Shown one piece after another: positions 21,356-30,698 of a stretch of 64,000 nucleotides of DNA. Position 1 is the first letter of the stretch. The number at the start of each line of letters is the position of its first letter. Below the pieces are notes generated by a model. That model did no database searches, was not told the origin of the DNA, and saw nothing but the letters and a program-made list of their open reading frames with translations. Made by a program: the position numbers and the translations under genes. The DNA comes from Agrilactobacillus composti DSM 18527 = JCM 14202 (lineage in GTDB: Bacteria; Bacillota; Bacilli; Lactobacillales; Lactobacillaceae), in contig NZ_AZGA01000002.1 in assembly GCF_001436375.1 (NCBI RefSeq), positions 248,001 to 312,000 on the forward strand. The letters run 5' to 3'.

Positions 21356-23422
21356 TTATCCCTTAATTCGATTTAAGAACAGGCGGCTGATCAGCTGTTT
21401 AACAGTGGTAGTATCGCCTTGTTGGTAAATCGACAAATTTAAATCATTATATACGATCGACCCGGAGATATCTCCCAATAAATCAGCTTGAAACGTTGGC
21501 AGCTCTTTGGGGGCAATCATGAATAATGCTCTGGAAAATGTCACATCTTGATAGTCCATCCCTTGGGTCACCAAAGGGTGGCTTAAATTATAAATCGCGA
21601 AAAATGGTGCTTTAACTTCTTGATGGGTGGTATGCACCAAGGCCATCCCCGTACCAGGGATCCCAACTGGGGCCGCGGCCATGCGTTGGTATAAAGCATC
21701 GCTGACCACTTGAGCATTGGTCAATAACTTAGGTCGCAGCCGTTTGCAAAGTAGCAATAACGTCTGTTCTAAATCCAACTGGCGGTTATCAACGGCTTGA
21801 ACCACCACCATGTCCAAAATTGCCTTAGCTGCCGCAACTGCCGCCACCAAGCTATCAAATTGTTGCAAGGTGTCGGTTTGTAGCACAGTCGGTGTTGCTT
21901 TTGCTGGCAGGCGAACCCCAAAGTGGGCCACCAAGTCATTTTTAATATCTTTAACCTCATCGCTGAGCAATAAAGGCGAGATGACTTTATAAGGATAATT
22001 AAACCCCGGCAAGAAAATCGTTGAGAGAATTAAATCGTAATCAGCAACTTTTATTTTGTTTAACTCAGCAACTCGGGAAACCCGATAATCACTGATCTCT
22101 GGTACCATTTTCTTCAACCGATGTTCCAATACTTTAGCCGTCCCCACCCCATTGGCACAAATCACCAGTGCCCGAATCGGTTTGCCTTGCCGCTGTTGTT
22201 CAAAAGCAGAGGCAAAGTGCAATAGAATATAGGCTGCTTCACTATCGGAAACATGTTGTTGGTCAAAAACTTGATGCAAGGCCCGGCGAACATGTTTATA
22301 AAGTTTAGGATAGTTGCCAACCACATTTTCTAAGACTGGATTATTGACTTCCGGCAACTGCGACGTCTGGCGCCGCAGCGTGGCGGAAATGTGGGCAAAC
22401 AAGTCTTCAAACAACGTGTTGTCATTTCTAAAATCGTATTTAAAATTCTTAGAGACATCTTGAATCAAACTGCGCACTTGATAAGACAAGCGTAGATCGT
22501 AATTATCCAGTAGCAAATTATTTTGCAATTTAAAACTCATGCCATGAATTTGTTGCGCTAAAAACTCGATTTCCACCATGGAGATATGGTCCGCAATGTC
22601 ATGGTCAAAATGTTGGTACAAACTAATCGCTAAGCGCTGATATTTGAACAACACATTCTTATCCACGTGATCTAATGATTTAATGAACTTCTTCTTGCTG
22701 ATTCGCTGGGCAGAAACGGTCAAAATGATCGTTAACTGCTTGATTTGACTATCCGAGAATGATGAGAAATCACTATCGATTTTGCTACGCATGGCCTGAT
22801 TGGCAACATGCAACAATTTGGCTGGCAGCAGTTGAATGAAATAGCGCGAATCACTATCAGGTAATTGAATCTGACCAGCGGCATTTAAAACTTCGAAAAA
22901 TTCATATTCATTAATTTCGCTGGACAAAACACCACTGATCACCCGTCGGATATTATTTTCTTGACCATAAACACGAATGCCTTTCGCCGGAATCCGCTCT
23001 AAAACTAAATTATAGTCTTTGAAGATTGGTTCAATGGCATTTAAATCCTGAGTGATGGTGGCCCCACTGACTTCAAACTCAGTGGCTAAAGCCTTCGTCG
23101 TTAAAATCTGATCACTCATCAATAAGCGACAGACTAACGCACTTTGACGGGTCATGACTGAGGAGAAACTCGATTTCGTCGTATTGATCAACTGTTTTTT
23201 TAGTTTGGCAATACTAGCATCATCTGCAACTAAATGGTATGCCCCATCTTCTTTAGCCAATTGGATGGCTAAATGTGCCAGGGAGGTCTCCAGACTCGAT
23301 AGTTCACGGTAAATCGTCCGGCGACTAACACTAACGCCTTTCATCAAGTCGGCAATGCTTAACCCTTGGGGATTACGTAGGAGCAACAGCGTAATCTCAG
23401 CTTCACGATTAGACAGGTCCAT
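21356..23422 (-). CDS. mtlR: PRD-containing mannitol operon activator MtlR
   Basis: A 688-residue BglG/MtlR-type activator. N-terminal helix-turn-helix domains (LSIADLMKGVSVSRRTIYRELSSLE and a second around 105-130) are followed by two PRD domains (~195-410), an EIIB-like domain with cysteine (LVICANGVGTAKVLEHRL) and a C-terminal EIIA-like domain (PVGIPGTGMALVHTTHQ). PTS phosphorylation of PRD and EIIB modules sets its activity. Placed between mtlA and mtlF, it is likely part of its own regulon. Confidence 0.93.
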   Translation of the reverse strand: MDLSNREAEITLLLLRNPQGLSIADLMKGVSVSRRTIYRELSSLETSLAHLAIQLAKEDGAYHLVADDASIAKLKKQLINTTKSSFSSVMTRQSALVCRLLMSDQILTTKALATEFEVSGATITQDLNAIEPIFKDYNLVLERIPAKGIRVYGQENNIRRVISGVLSSEINEYEFFEVLNAAGQIQLPDSDSRYFIQLLPAKLLHVANQAMRSKIDSDFSSFSDSQIKQLTIILTVSAQRISKKKFIKSLDHVDKNVLFKYQRLAISLYQHFDHDIADHISMVEIEFLAQQIHGMSFKLQNNLLLDNYDLRLSYQVRSLIQDVSKNFKYDFRNDNTLFEDLFAHISATLRRQTSQLPEVNNPVLENVVGNYPKLYKHVRRALHQVFDQQHVSDSEAAYILLHFASAFEQQRQGKPIRALVICANGVGTAKVLEHRLKKMVPEISDYRVSRVAELNKIKVADYDLILSTIFLPGFNYPYKVISPLLLSDEVKDIKNDLVAHFGVRLPAKATPTVLQTDTLQQFDSLVAAVAAAKAILDMVVVQAVDNRQLDLEQTLLLLCKRLRPKLLTNAQVVSDALYQRMAAAPVGIPGTGMALVHTTHQEVKAPFFAIYNLSHPLVTQGMDYQDVTFSRALFMIAPKELPTFQADLLGDISGSIVYNDLNLSIYQQGDTTTVKQLISRLFLNRIKG

Positions 23423-23446
23423 GACTTATCCCTTACTTCCTTACTG

Positions 23447-25255
23447 TTATTTCAGTTCAGAGATAAGTTTATCATACTCAGGTGCATTCACGATGTCGTT
23501 AACAACTAAAACTTGCACATTCTTAAATGATAGTTTGATGCGCTTAGCAGTTTCTTTACTAGCAATTACCAAGGTAGTGTCTGTGTCTTCCACTTCCCCA
23601 ACGGCAACATTACGAACATCAATATCTGTCTTGTCAGCTTTCTTCAACGTATCCTTGAACATTGAACGGGCCATTGTCGCAGAACCAATATTTTGATCAT
23701 GGTGAATGAAATCAACCCGTTTAATTTTGGCTGCGTCTAAATTGGTAACAGCATCTGCTTTGGCTTCAGCCTTTTCACTTGGCGTTTCAGCCGGTGTATC
23801 CGCAGAAACTTCTTTAGTCTTCAAACCAGTGACAATTTCATCATATTTAGGGGAGTTCAAGAAGTTCTCTACGGAAACATGGACAGCAGATGGCGTCTTG
23901 GACAAAGCCCGTTTAGCTAATTCTTCTTGTGTGACAACCAACAAACCAGGTTCGTCAGTTAATTTATTAATGGCGGTATTGGTAACGGAAAGATCCAAAC
24001 CAGCCTTTTTAACTTTATCTCTTAAGATGGATGCACCCATGGCACTGGAACCCATGCCGGCATCGCAGGCGAAGATAATATGGTTAACATTTTCAGCAGT
24101 AGACAAGATAGCTTTGGCATCTTGATTATCAGCTGCTGTGCCTTTGGCGTTATCTTTCATATCCGCCAATTTAGCTTGACTAGCGCCAATGTCGTCAATT
24201 TCTTCACTCTTGTCCCGTTTCAAAATGACCATTGAGACTAAGAAGGAAACTGCCGTGGCAACGGCGACCCCACTGATGACCCCGACATAGTTCATGATGC
24301 CTTTTGGTGTCATGAGTAGGATAGAGATAATTGAACCAGGTGAAGGAGAAGCTTTCAAACCAGAACCGAAAAGATTGAACATAAAGGTCCCAGAAACCCC
24401 ACCACAGATAACAGATAAGAACAAGGCTGGTTTCATTAAAACGTATGGGAAATAGATTTCATGAATCCCACCGAAGAAATGAATGATAGCAGCCCCAGGA
24501 GCACTACTTTTAGCAGTGCCCTTACCAAAGAACATAAAGGCTAGCAATACCCCAAGACCTGGACCAGGATCTGGTTCCAATAAGAAGAGAATGGATTTAC
24601 CAGCTGAAGCTGAAGCCTGAATCCCAAGAGGTGTTAAAATACCTTGGTTAATGGCGTTATTTAAGAACAAAATTTTGGCCGGTTCGATGAAGACGTTGGC
24701 CAAAGGAATCAAGCCTCTGGCAATGATCCAATCAACACCGACTGCTAAAGCACCACTCAAACCAGATACAACCGGGCCAATCCCAAAGAATCCAATAATA
24801 GCTAAAATCATACCCAAGATGCCGGCTGAGAAGTTGTTAACCAACATTTCAAAGCCTTGTTTAGTTCTAGGTTGTGCCCAAGCATCAAATTTCTTGATAC
24901 ACCAACCACCTAGTGGGCCCATCATCATTGCACCAATAAACATTGGAATATTGGTCCCGACAATGACCCCCATCGTGGCAATGGCCCCTACGACCCCACC
25001 ACGATGCTCATAAACCATACTCCCGCCGGTGAACCCAATTAATAATGGTAATAGATAGGTCACCATTGGTGTAATCATTTTGGCTAGTTCCGCATTTGGT
25101 AGCCAGCCTGTTTTCATAAATAGGGCGGTGATTAACCCCCAAGCAATGAAAGCACCGATATTGGGCATGACCATACCGGATAACTTACTGCCTAAGCGCT
25201 GTACCTTCGTTTTGATCGAAGTCTTTTCTTTCGCGTTGTTTGCACTTGCTTCCAT
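23447..25255 (-). CDS. mtlA: PTS mannitol-specific EIICB transporter with a second, cysteine-less EIIB-like domain
   Basis: A 602-residue mannitol permease. The EIIC membrane domain (~15-350) carries [15 protein letters not shown] and is followed by EIIB with the phosphorylatable cysteine C397 in [13 protein letters not shown]. After a Glu/Ala/Thr linker (~475-505) comes a second EIIB-like repeat (~512-602) sharing the GS.MA/AP.YD.LI..LK pattern, but His519 replaces the cysteine ([12 protein letters not shown]). It is longer than the ~475-residue B. subtilis MtlA by this domain, which cannot be phosphorylated at the normal site. First gene of mtlA-R-F-D. Confidence 0.93.
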   Translation of the reverse strand: MEASANNAKEKTSIKTKVQRLGSKLSGMVMPNIGAFIAWGLITALFMKTGWLPNAELAKMITPMVTYLLPLLIGFTGGSMVYEHRGGVVGAIATMGVIVGTNIPMFIGAMMMGPLGGWCIKKFDAWAQPRTKQGFEMLVNNFSAGILGMILAIIGFFGIGPVVSGLSGALAVGVDWIIARGLIPLANVFIEPAKILFLNNAINQGILTPLGIQASASAGKSILFLLEPDPGPGLGVLLAFMFFGKGTAKSSAPGAAIIHFFGGIHEIYFPYVLMKPALFLSVICGGVSGTFMFNLFGSGLKASPSPGSIISILLMTPKGIMNYVGVISGVAVATAVSFLVSMVILKRDKSEEIDDIGASQAKLADMKDNAKGTAADNQDAKAILSTAENVNHIIFACDAGMGSSAMGASILRDKVKKAGLDLSVTNTAINKLTDEPGLLVVTQEELAKRALSKTPSAVHVSVENFLNSPKYDEIVTGLKTKEVSADTPAETPSEKAEAKADAVTNLDAAKIKRVDFIHHDQNIGSATMARSMFKDTLKKADKTDIDVRNVAVGEVEDTDTTLVIASKETAKRIKLSFKNVQVLVVNDIVNAPEYDKLISELK

Positions 25256-25289
25256 GATTTAATTCTCCTTTCACTTGTTTACATGATTC

Positions 25290-25348
25290 ATTGTATGCGC
25301 TTTCCGTTTTTAGCTCAACACAGACTTTGGCACAAAATGTTGTGTCAA
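25290..25348 (-). promoter_or_regulatory. mtlA promoter with cre-like and MtlR-like sites
   Basis: Minus strand: -35 TTGAGC (25313-25318), 17-nt spacer, -10 TACAAT (25290-25295). A cre-like box (25292-25305, 12 of 14 to TGWAANCGNTNWCA) overlaps the spacer and -10, fitting CcpA repression. Upstream at 25327-25348 lies a near-palindrome TTGGCACA-n6-TGTGTCAA, close to the MtlR consensus TTGNCACA-n4-TGTGNCAA but with a 6-nt gap. Boxes are seen; the factors are inferred. Confidence 0.65.
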
Positions 25349-25390
25349 AAGTTTGCCAAAGCTATTGGAAAATATTTCCGCCTAATATAC

Positions 25391-25420
25391 TTGACAAAAT
25401 TCAACGCAATAAATTATAAT
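25391..25420 (+). promoter_or_regulatory. nagB promoter
   Basis: Perfect -35 TTGACA (25391-25396) and perfect -10 TATAAT (25415-25420) with an 18-nt spacer. A near-palindrome GGAAAATATTTCC (25367-25379) just upstream could be a regulator site. Confidence 0.8.
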
Positions 25421-25474
25421 TGGGCTATACCAAATGAACGACAAATTGGCAAATTTGAAAGGAGTAACTATAAA

Positions 25475-26212
25475 ATGAAAGTTATTGTTACAAAAAACGA
25501 CACTGAAGCTGGTCAAAAAGCTTTTGAACTCATAAAGGACGCGATGAACAACGGGGCTAAGGTATTGGGCTTAGCCACTGGGAGCACTCCCGTTAAAATG
25601 TATGAGGCCATGGTCAATAGTGATGTGGACTTTTCTAAAATGACCTCTGTGAACTTAGACGAATACGTGGGGATGGCACCAGACAACGATCAAAGCTACC
25701 GTTACTTCATGCAAAAACACTTATTTGATAAGAAGCCTTTTGCCAAGACTTTTGTGCCTGATGGTTTAGCCAAAGATTCTGAAGCTGAAACCAAACGCTA
25801 TGATCAAGTTATTGCTGATAATCCCATTGACTTGCAAGTCTTAGGTCTAGGTCGTAATGGCCATATTGGCTTTAACGAACCCGGTTCTCCTTTCGATGCC
25901 ACAACCCGCAAGGTCCCATTAACGCAATCCACGATCGATGCTAACGCTCGCTTCTTCGCTAATGAAGATGACGTACCCAAGTATGCTTATTCCATGGGTA
26001 TCGGCTCTATCTTGAAGAGCAAAAAAATCATTCTGATGGCCTTTGGTGCTGAAAAAGCTGAGGCTGTTAAAGGCATGATCGAAGGACCAGTTACTAATCA
26101 TTTACCAGCTTCTGTCTTGCAAAATAAAGATGACGTCACAGTTATCATCGACGAAGCTGCTGCCAGCAAATTAAGTGATGCCACTTTGAAACAGGCAGAA
26201 CACGTCAAATAA
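25475..26212 (+). CDS. nagB: Glucosamine-6-phosphate deaminase
   Basis: A 245-residue deaminase converting glucosamine-6-P to fructose-6-P and ammonia. Recognised by [28 protein letters not shown], and [14 protein letters not shown]. The frame is open 64 codons further upstream, but that extension crosses the promoter; the ATG at 25475 follows AAAGGAG and is the real start. Divergent from mtlA; both feed fructose-6-P. Confidence 0.97.
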   Translation: MKVIVTKNDTEAGQKAFELIKDAMNNGAKVLGLATGSTPVKMYEAMVNSDVDFSKMTSVNLDEYVGMAPDNDQSYRYFMQKHLFDKKPFAKTFVPDGLAKDSEAETKRYDQVIADNPIDLQVLGLGRNGHIGFNEPGSPFDATTRKVPLTQSTIDANARFFANEDDVPKYAYSMGIGSILKSKKIILMAFGAEKAEAVKGMIEGPVTNHLPASVLQNKDDVTVIIDEAAASKLSDATLKQAEHVK

Positions 26213-26319
26213 TTGGTCTATATTAATTTAATTCTAAGATATTTATAACATTATATTTAGTATTTTATTATAATATTAAAGATTTAAATAAATTTAGATA
26301 ATTATAATTATAAATATAA
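26213..26319. other. Very AT-rich block
   Basis: About 107 nt downstream of nagB with only around one base in ten G or C, composed of TA/AAT-rich runs. No gene or clear stem; it ends at the terminator at 26320. Confidence 0.7.
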
Positions 26320-26367
26320 AAAGCGTATCTATCCCCCATTTACCAGGGGTCATAGATGCGCTTTTTT
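26320..26367. terminator. Bidirectional terminator between nagB and the MarR unit
   Basis: A long stem (AAGCGTATCTATCCCC paired with GGGGTCATAGATGCGCTT, one bulge) flanked by A- and T-runs, able to serve nagB and the convergent 26384 gene. Confidence 0.9.
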
Positions 26368-26383
26368 GTGGTTACGTCAAAGC

Positions 26384-26593
26384 TTAACTATCATAATGGG
26401 CTAACTGTTCTTGAATCAGCATGATTTTTTGCTGGGTTGTGGCAATATCAGCTTGAACGTCAGCTAAGGTCGCTCCACTGGCACTAAAGCCCTTGTAACT
26501 AGCCGTGATATAATCCACATCTTCTAACTGACGTAATTGTTCATTGAGTTGTCCCAGTCGGACAATTAAGCGGTCAAATTTGGCATCATCCAA
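26384..26593 (-). CDS. Small hypothetical protein, coiled-coil-like
   Basis: A 69-residue acidic protein with heptad-like helices (FDRLIVRLGQLNEQLRQLEDVDY and IATTQQKIMLIQEQL) around a Gly/Ser turn. No membrane segment or known motif. It follows the 193-residue protein by 14 nt and has a GGAGG-type site. Family not recognised. Confidence 0.7.
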   Translation of the reverse strand: MDDAKFDRLIVRLGQLNEQLRQLEDVDYITASYKGFSASGATLADVQADIATTQQKIMLIQEQLAHYDS

Positions 26594-26607
26594 ATTATTA
26601 CCTCCCT

Positions 26608-27189
26608 TTAAGCTAGCGCTTCCGGAGCTGCAAGTTGTGGCCCCTCCCCACGACGGGCGAGGACCCAGTTGTCATAATTCCACTCTTCCGTGGCCCGCCG
26701 GTTGCCAAAGTAATCCCATTGCGATTCCCGCTCCAGTTCGATCACTTGGCCACCAGGCCCTACAGATACCCAATTATAGGTACCATTGCGATGAGCAAAC
26801 TTGACCCAGTCGATGGGAGTCGCCACTGTTTTCGTACCAGCAAGAAATTGGCGGCTAAGTTTATCTACTCTGATATAGCTGAGATTTCGGGTATAAGCCG
26901 TATCTAATTTGGCAAACAGTTCCTGGGCGATTGCAATGGCTGCTTTTGTGTTTGGAACAGGTGTGGCGCTGTCAACAGCAAAATTATTATAGCTGATCAA
27001 CCGCTGATCTTGCCCGTAAATTACGGTAACATGGGGATGGTTCAATGCTGTATCTTTGGGTAACGCATAGCGCACGACGCGAACCTGTTCTTTGTTACGG
27101 GGACGCCAATCATCAGCTACCTGTACAAAATTATCCGGAATTTCTAGATCAGTAATCGGTTTACCTTGCACCACAACATACTTACTCAT
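26608..27189 (-). CDS. Hypothetical protein in MarR-controlled operon
   Basis: A 193-residue soluble protein without signal peptide. Features include VVQGKPITDLEIPDNF near the N-terminus and WVKFAHRNGTYNWVSVGPGGQVIELERESQWDYFGNRRATEEWNYDNW (given here only as an aromatic-rich landmark, split: WVKFAHRNGTYNWVSV, ELERESQWDYFGNRR). The pairing of a helix AIAIAQELFAKL with a strand ending in GGQVIEL is vaguely PepSY-like, but this is not firm. Its start overlaps the marR stop by 8 nt, so the two are translationally coupled. Function unknown. Confidence 0.75.
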   Translation of the reverse strand: MSKYVVVQGKPITDLEIPDNFVQVADDWRPRNKEQVRVVRYALPKDTALNHPHVTVIYGQDQRLISYNNFAVDSATPVPNTKAAIAIAQELFAKLDTAYTRNLSYIRVDKLSRQFLAGTKTVATPIDWVKFAHRNGTYNWVSVGPGGQVIELERESQWDYFGNRRATEEWNYDNWVLARRGEGPQLAAPEALA

Positions 27190-27637
27190 TTATATTAGCC
27201 CCATTCTTTGTCATGAGATTCAATTCAATTTTTGCCAATAATTCCATCAGATGTTGTATTTCCGCTGGGTTCATTTGCTGGAAAGCCAAATCATTGACCG
27301 CCTGAATCGCGGTTGTAACTTTAGCCACCAACGCCTGACCTTTAGCAGTAAGTTTAATTTCCCAAGCCCGTCCATCTGTTTTAGAGCGCACTTTCACCAC
27401 CAAGTCCTGGTCAATCAATTGCTTCAATCGGCGGGTCACGTTGCTTTGATTCAAAAATATTTTCTTAAACAATTGATCTTGGGTCAACATCCCTGCTTGA
27501 TCGATCTTTAGGATAAAATAATAGTTACTGGCGTTTAAATTTAAAGGCCGTAAGATTTCATCTAATTGTAGCTGTAAACGATGGGCCAGCGTGTTGATAT
27601 TCGCGATGGCGCTGTCTACTTCGGCTGGATCAAACAT
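27182..27637 (-). CDS. MarR family transcriptional regulator
   Basis: A 151-residue winged-helix regulator. The recognition region AGMLTQDQLFKKIFLNQSNVTRRLKQLIDQDLV, split around residue 70, and wing VKVRSKTDGRAWEIKLTAKG are typical of MarR. An inverted repeat over its promoter suggests autoregulation of marR plus the two downstream unknown genes. Ligand unknown. Confidence 0.9.
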   Translation of the reverse strand: MFDPAEVDSAIANINTLAHRLQLQLDEILRPLNLNASNYYFILKIDQAGMLTQDQLFKKIFLNQSNVTRRLKQLIDQDLVVKVRSKTDGRAWEIKLTAKGQALVAKVTTAIQAVNDLAFQQMNPAEIQHLMELLAKIELNLMTKNGANINE

Positions 27638-27670
27638 ATTAAGACACTTCCTTTTTTGGATGACAGGGAT

Positions 27671-27706
27671 ATTATACGGCTATTTATTTGCATGCGCAAG
27701 CATTTA
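27671..27706 (-). promoter_or_regulatory. marR promoter and likely operator
   Basis: Minus strand -10 TATAAT (27671-27676) and -35 TTGCGC (27694-27699) with a 17-nt spacer. The -35 lies inside an inverted repeat TTGC-atgc-GCAA (27688-27699) continued by ATGC/GCAT, a plausible MarR site. Confidence 0.65.
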
Positions 27707-27709
27707 TAC

Positions 27710-27739
27710 TTTGAAAAATAAACACCCCTAAGGAGTGTT
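27710..27739 (-). terminator. Terminator of the 27750-35711 operon
   Basis: Minus strand stem ACACTCC/GGGGTGT with a TTA loop followed by TTTATTTTT, 11 nt after the stop of the last lipoprotein gene. Confidence 0.8.
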
Positions 27740-27749
27740 GTTTAAATCA

Positions 27750-28667
27750 TTAATTCCCCGGTTGAAATGGTTGCCCTTCAGCTACAGAGCCATCGTCTAA
27801 GTACACTGTATAATGAAACCCTGCAGCCATACCGCCTTTTTGCCGTATGGTGACCCACCAAGCAAGTCTGCCAGAATGACTAGTTGTCGGCTCGGGATTT
27901 ACGCCAATATTTTCAGTTGTATCATCGATAGGATGAATCCTTCTGACAATGTTAACTGCTTCTTGTGCAGTTATTCCTTGCGCTTGTTGAGTTTGTGCTG
28001 CTTGTACTTCCGGCTGGTCTTGGGAAGATGCACTGTTTTGCTGTACAGTTTCATTATTATCTGTTCGACTGGAACTACTTTCACTAGTACTAGCAATTTT
28101 CTCCTGGGCTTTTTCGTTTAGATTCTTTGCTTTCCCAGACTTTAGATTATTAGAATCCACACCTTTAGCATTGGCAGCGTTGAGATAATAGGCCAATTTA
28201 AAATCAACATTCATATAATAAAATGCCCCAGTCCCTAACAAGGCTTGGCTGGAAACATTCTCAAAAATTGAATGGATTTTTTGTGTCTCACCGGGCTTTA
28301 ACTTCAAAGTCCCAGTCTTAGCGGATTTGACTGTTGGTGCGTTACCCTTGGCATCAAACATCAAAAACTTTGCTAGGTTAAAGCTCACGTTCTGTTTACC
28401 ATTGTTTTTCACAGTCATATCCACCACTAAGGGAGCTGGCATGTTATGATCACCATCTCCACTGGCAATATCAGACAGGGCCTTAAACTTAAAAAACACC
28501 TTTGCCTGTTGCGCCTTGGTTAAATCTGAATAAGCCACTGGTTCGACCGATTGGGAAGTGGCCGACTTGCTGGTGGTTGTAGGTGTATTACTAGCCTTAT
28601 TAGTTTGCTGACAAGCGGTTAAAGGTAGCACTAATCCAATCATTATTAGACACAATAGCTTCTTCAC
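27750..28667 (-). CDS. Lipoprotein, paralog 1 of 3, with PepSY-like C-terminus
   Basis: A 305-residue lipoprotein: signal peptide with lipobox LTAC (Cys19), a Ser/Thr linker, then a ~125-residue domain shared with the next two genes (YSDLT.AQ, IASGDG, PAP..VDMTVKNN.KQ, KFLMFD, KPGE.QKIHS, GAFYY.N.DFKLAYY). After a Ser/Gln-rich linker the C-terminal part (ITAQEAVNIVRRIHP ... YTVYLDDGSV) looks PepSY-like. Start codon is GTG with a weak ribosome site. Last gene of the operon; probably anchored outside the membrane. Function unknown. Confidence 0.82.
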   Translation of the reverse strand: MKKLLCLIMIGLVLPLTACQQTNKASNTPTTTSKSATSQSVEPVAYSDLTKAQQAKVFFKFKALSDIASGDGDHNMPAPLVVDMTVKNNGKQNVSFNLAKFLMFDAKGNAPTVKSAKTGTLKLKPGETQKIHSIFENVSSQALLGTGAFYYMNVDFKLAYYLNAANAKGVDSNNLKSGKAKNLNEKAQEKIASTSESSSSRTDNNETVQQNSASSQDQPEVQAAQTQQAQGITAQEAVNIVRRIHPIDDTTENIGVNPEPTTSHSGRLAWWVTIRQKGGMAAGFHYTVYLDDGSVAEGQPFQPGN

Positions 28668-28720
28668 TGTACACCGTCACTTTCTTGATTTAATAGTTCT
28701 CAAATTCGAGTCTAGCTAGT

Positions 28721-29701
28721 CTATTGGCCGTATGAAGTAGCCACTACTTGATTGCGAATCGTGTCATATAACTGACCATCCTGGGTTATTTTAAAAGCAG
28801 CCATCCGCGGGGTTACTTTAGGATCAGCACCTTGAGCTCTCATAGTGGGACTATTGTGATTTTCACGGACATCGATATTTAAAAGGCCTTCATCATCAAA
28901 GTATGTTTCAAAGAAAAAGTCAGACTCAGTTACATGAAATGTCGTATAACTTGGTAATACATGGAGAAATACCCAGTCCTTTACCTGTTGCGTGGTTAGA
29001 TTGCTGACATCAACTTTTGATCCATCTGCTGTTACTTGCCGCTGATCATCAGTTGCGGTGTCAGAAGATTTAGTAGTTGCTTGGTCGTTATCCGGTGTAG
29101 CTGAACTGCTTTGTACCTGCTTAGCACTACTGGCCTGTTGTTCATTGAAATCTTTAGCTTCTCCAGTTTTTAGATTGTCTGAGGTCACACCTTTTTTATC
29201 TTTTGGCGCGTTATAAAAATAGGCCAACTTGTAGTCTGTATTCAAATAATAAAATGCACCGGTACCCAAAAATACTTGGCTCCCAACATTCTGATAAAGG
29301 GAATGAATCTTTTTAGTTTCACCAGGTTTTAATTTAAGCAGACCCGATTGTGCAGATTTAACCGTCGGATTTTTCCCAAGCTCATCAAACATCAAAAACT
29401 TGGCCTTATCAAACGTAACAATCTGCTTGGCATTATTTTTAATGGTCACGTCAATGATAAATGGCGCCGGTGTATTACCGGAGCCATCCCCACTGGCAAT
29501 ATCATAAATCGGCTTAAATGTGAAGGAAACTTTATCCCGTTGTGCTGCTGATAAATCTGAATAGGCCATAGTTGCTGCCGAACTGGTACGCATTGATTTA
29601 CTGGTTGCTGTTGAACTGGCCGGGTTAGATTTATTGTTTTGTTGGCACGCTGTTAAAGGTAAAACTAAGCAAACAACCAGAAAGCTGACTAGTTTTTTCA
29701 T
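28721..29701 (-). CDS. Lipoprotein, paralog 2 of 3
   Basis: A ~326-residue lipoprotein: MKKLVSFLVVCLVLPLTAC signal with lipobox LTAC, the conserved middle domain of the trio, a Ser/Gln/Asp-rich linker and a unique C-terminal domain (LTTQQVKDWVFLHVLP ... FFFETYFDDEGLLNIDV). The frame is open 11 codons upstream, but GGAGAG lies 7-8 nt before the ATG at 29701. The middle domain recalls DUF4352/DUF5067-like immunoglobulin-fold lipoproteins; that assignment is tentative. Confidence 0.82.
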   Translation of the reverse strand: MKKLVSFLVVCLVLPLTACQQNNKSNPASSTATSKSMRTSSAATMAYSDLSAAQRDKVSFTFKPIYDIASGDGSGNTPAPFIIDVTIKNNAKQIVTFDKAKFLMFDELGKNPTVKSAQSGLLKLKPGETKKIHSLYQNVGSQVFLGTGAFYYLNTDYKLAYFYNAPKDKKGVTSDNLKTGEAKDFNEQQASSAKQVQSSSATPDNDQATTKSSDTATDDQRQVTADGSKVDVSNLTTQQVKDWVFLHVLPSYTTFHVTESDFFFETYFDDEGLLNIDVRENHNSPTMRAQGADPKVTPRMAAFKITQDGQLYDTIRNQVVATSYGQ

Positions 29702-29718
29702 TTTACTCTCCCATAGTT

Positions 29719-30681
29719 TTATTTTGAGGTCCACAGCATGTTGCCACCATTACCATAAGACAATGTAAAATGTTCCGCATTTGTATGCCCCTCAAAAAAA
29801 TTTGGGTAAACATGAACTTGTCCCGGTTGAATCGTGACAGATTCCCCAGCAATTGTTGCTGGCAGATCAATAAAATGATAGTCTGCCATTGGCATCCACA
29901 TATCACCTTGAAGTGTAATTGGTTTATCCGTCATATTTTTGATGCTAAAGGAACTGTATTGTGCCCCAGGTGTAACTTTTAAAGTAGGCGAAATAGATCC
30001 ATCAGAATTACCGTCATCATTTGTGTCTTCATCATAATCATTCGAACCATTTTGAGCGACTTTGGTATTGTCCTGTGCTTCTGCTTGGGAAGCTTCACTA
30101 GAACTAGCAACACTTTGTTGGGGATGTGCTGGTGTATCATTTAAATCCTTAGCTTCTCCGGATTTCAGATTATTAGAATCTACACCCTTATTGGCATTTA
30201 GATAATACGCCAATTTGAAATCAGTATTTATGTAGTAGAATGCCCCGCGACCGACCAACGTCTGGCTTTGAACATTTTTAAAAATTGAATGTATTTTTTG
30301 CTGTGCCCCCGGCTTTAAGGTCAACATCCCCGACTTTGAAGATTTAACCGTGGGTGCATCCCCATTTTCATCAAACATCAAAAACTTAGATTGATCAAAG
30401 GTCACGCTTTGCTTACTGTTATTTTTTACCGTCATGTCCACCATGAAAGGTGCTGGCATGTTATGGTTGCCGTCGCCGCTAGCAATATCCTGCAAAGCTT
30501 TAAATTGAAAGAAAATTTTCTCTTGTTGCTTCTTGGATAGGTCTGAATAAGCCACCGTTTTGATGGTACTAGAAACAGTAGATTTACTAGATGCAGTGGT
30601 GCTAGAACTATTATTCTTATTGCCACAAGCCGTCAGCGACAATGCTAAACTAACAGCAAGTAACCCCCAATATTTTTTCAT
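29719..30681 (-). CDS. Lipoprotein, paralog 3 of 3
   Basis: A 320-residue lipoprotein (lipobox LTAC in SLALSLTACGNKN) with the same middle domain (IASGDGNHNMPAPF, VKNNSKQSVTF, KFLMFDENG, KPGAQQKIHSIFKN). The C-terminal ~85 residues are again different: a beta-rich module (YSSFSIKNMTDKPITLQGD ... IQPGQVHVYPNFFEG). AGGAGG precedes the ATG. Three copies with diverging ends point to duplication followed by C-terminal specialisation. Confidence 0.82.
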   Translation of the reverse strand: MKKYWGLLAVSLALSLTACGNKNNSSSTTASSKSTVSSTIKTVAYSDLSKKQQEKIFFQFKALQDIASGDGNHNMPAPFMVDMTVKNNSKQSVTFDQSKFLMFDENGDAPTVKSSKSGMLTLKPGAQQKIHSIFKNVQSQTLVGRGAFYYINTDFKLAYYLNANKGVDSNNLKSGEAKDLNDTPAHPQQSVASSSEASQAEAQDNTKVAQNGSNDYDEDTNDDGNSDGSISPTLKVTPGAQYSSFSIKNMTDKPITLQGDMWMPMADYHFIDLPATIAGESVTIQPGQVHVYPNFFEGHTNAEHFTLSYGNGGNMLWTSK

Positions 30682-30698
30682 CCTATCCTCCTAATTTA

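Noticed and set aside
25283-25474. 64-codon upstream extension of nagB
   Set aside because: It runs through the near-consensus nagB promoter and the mtl control sites; the ATG at 25475 has a good ribosome site.
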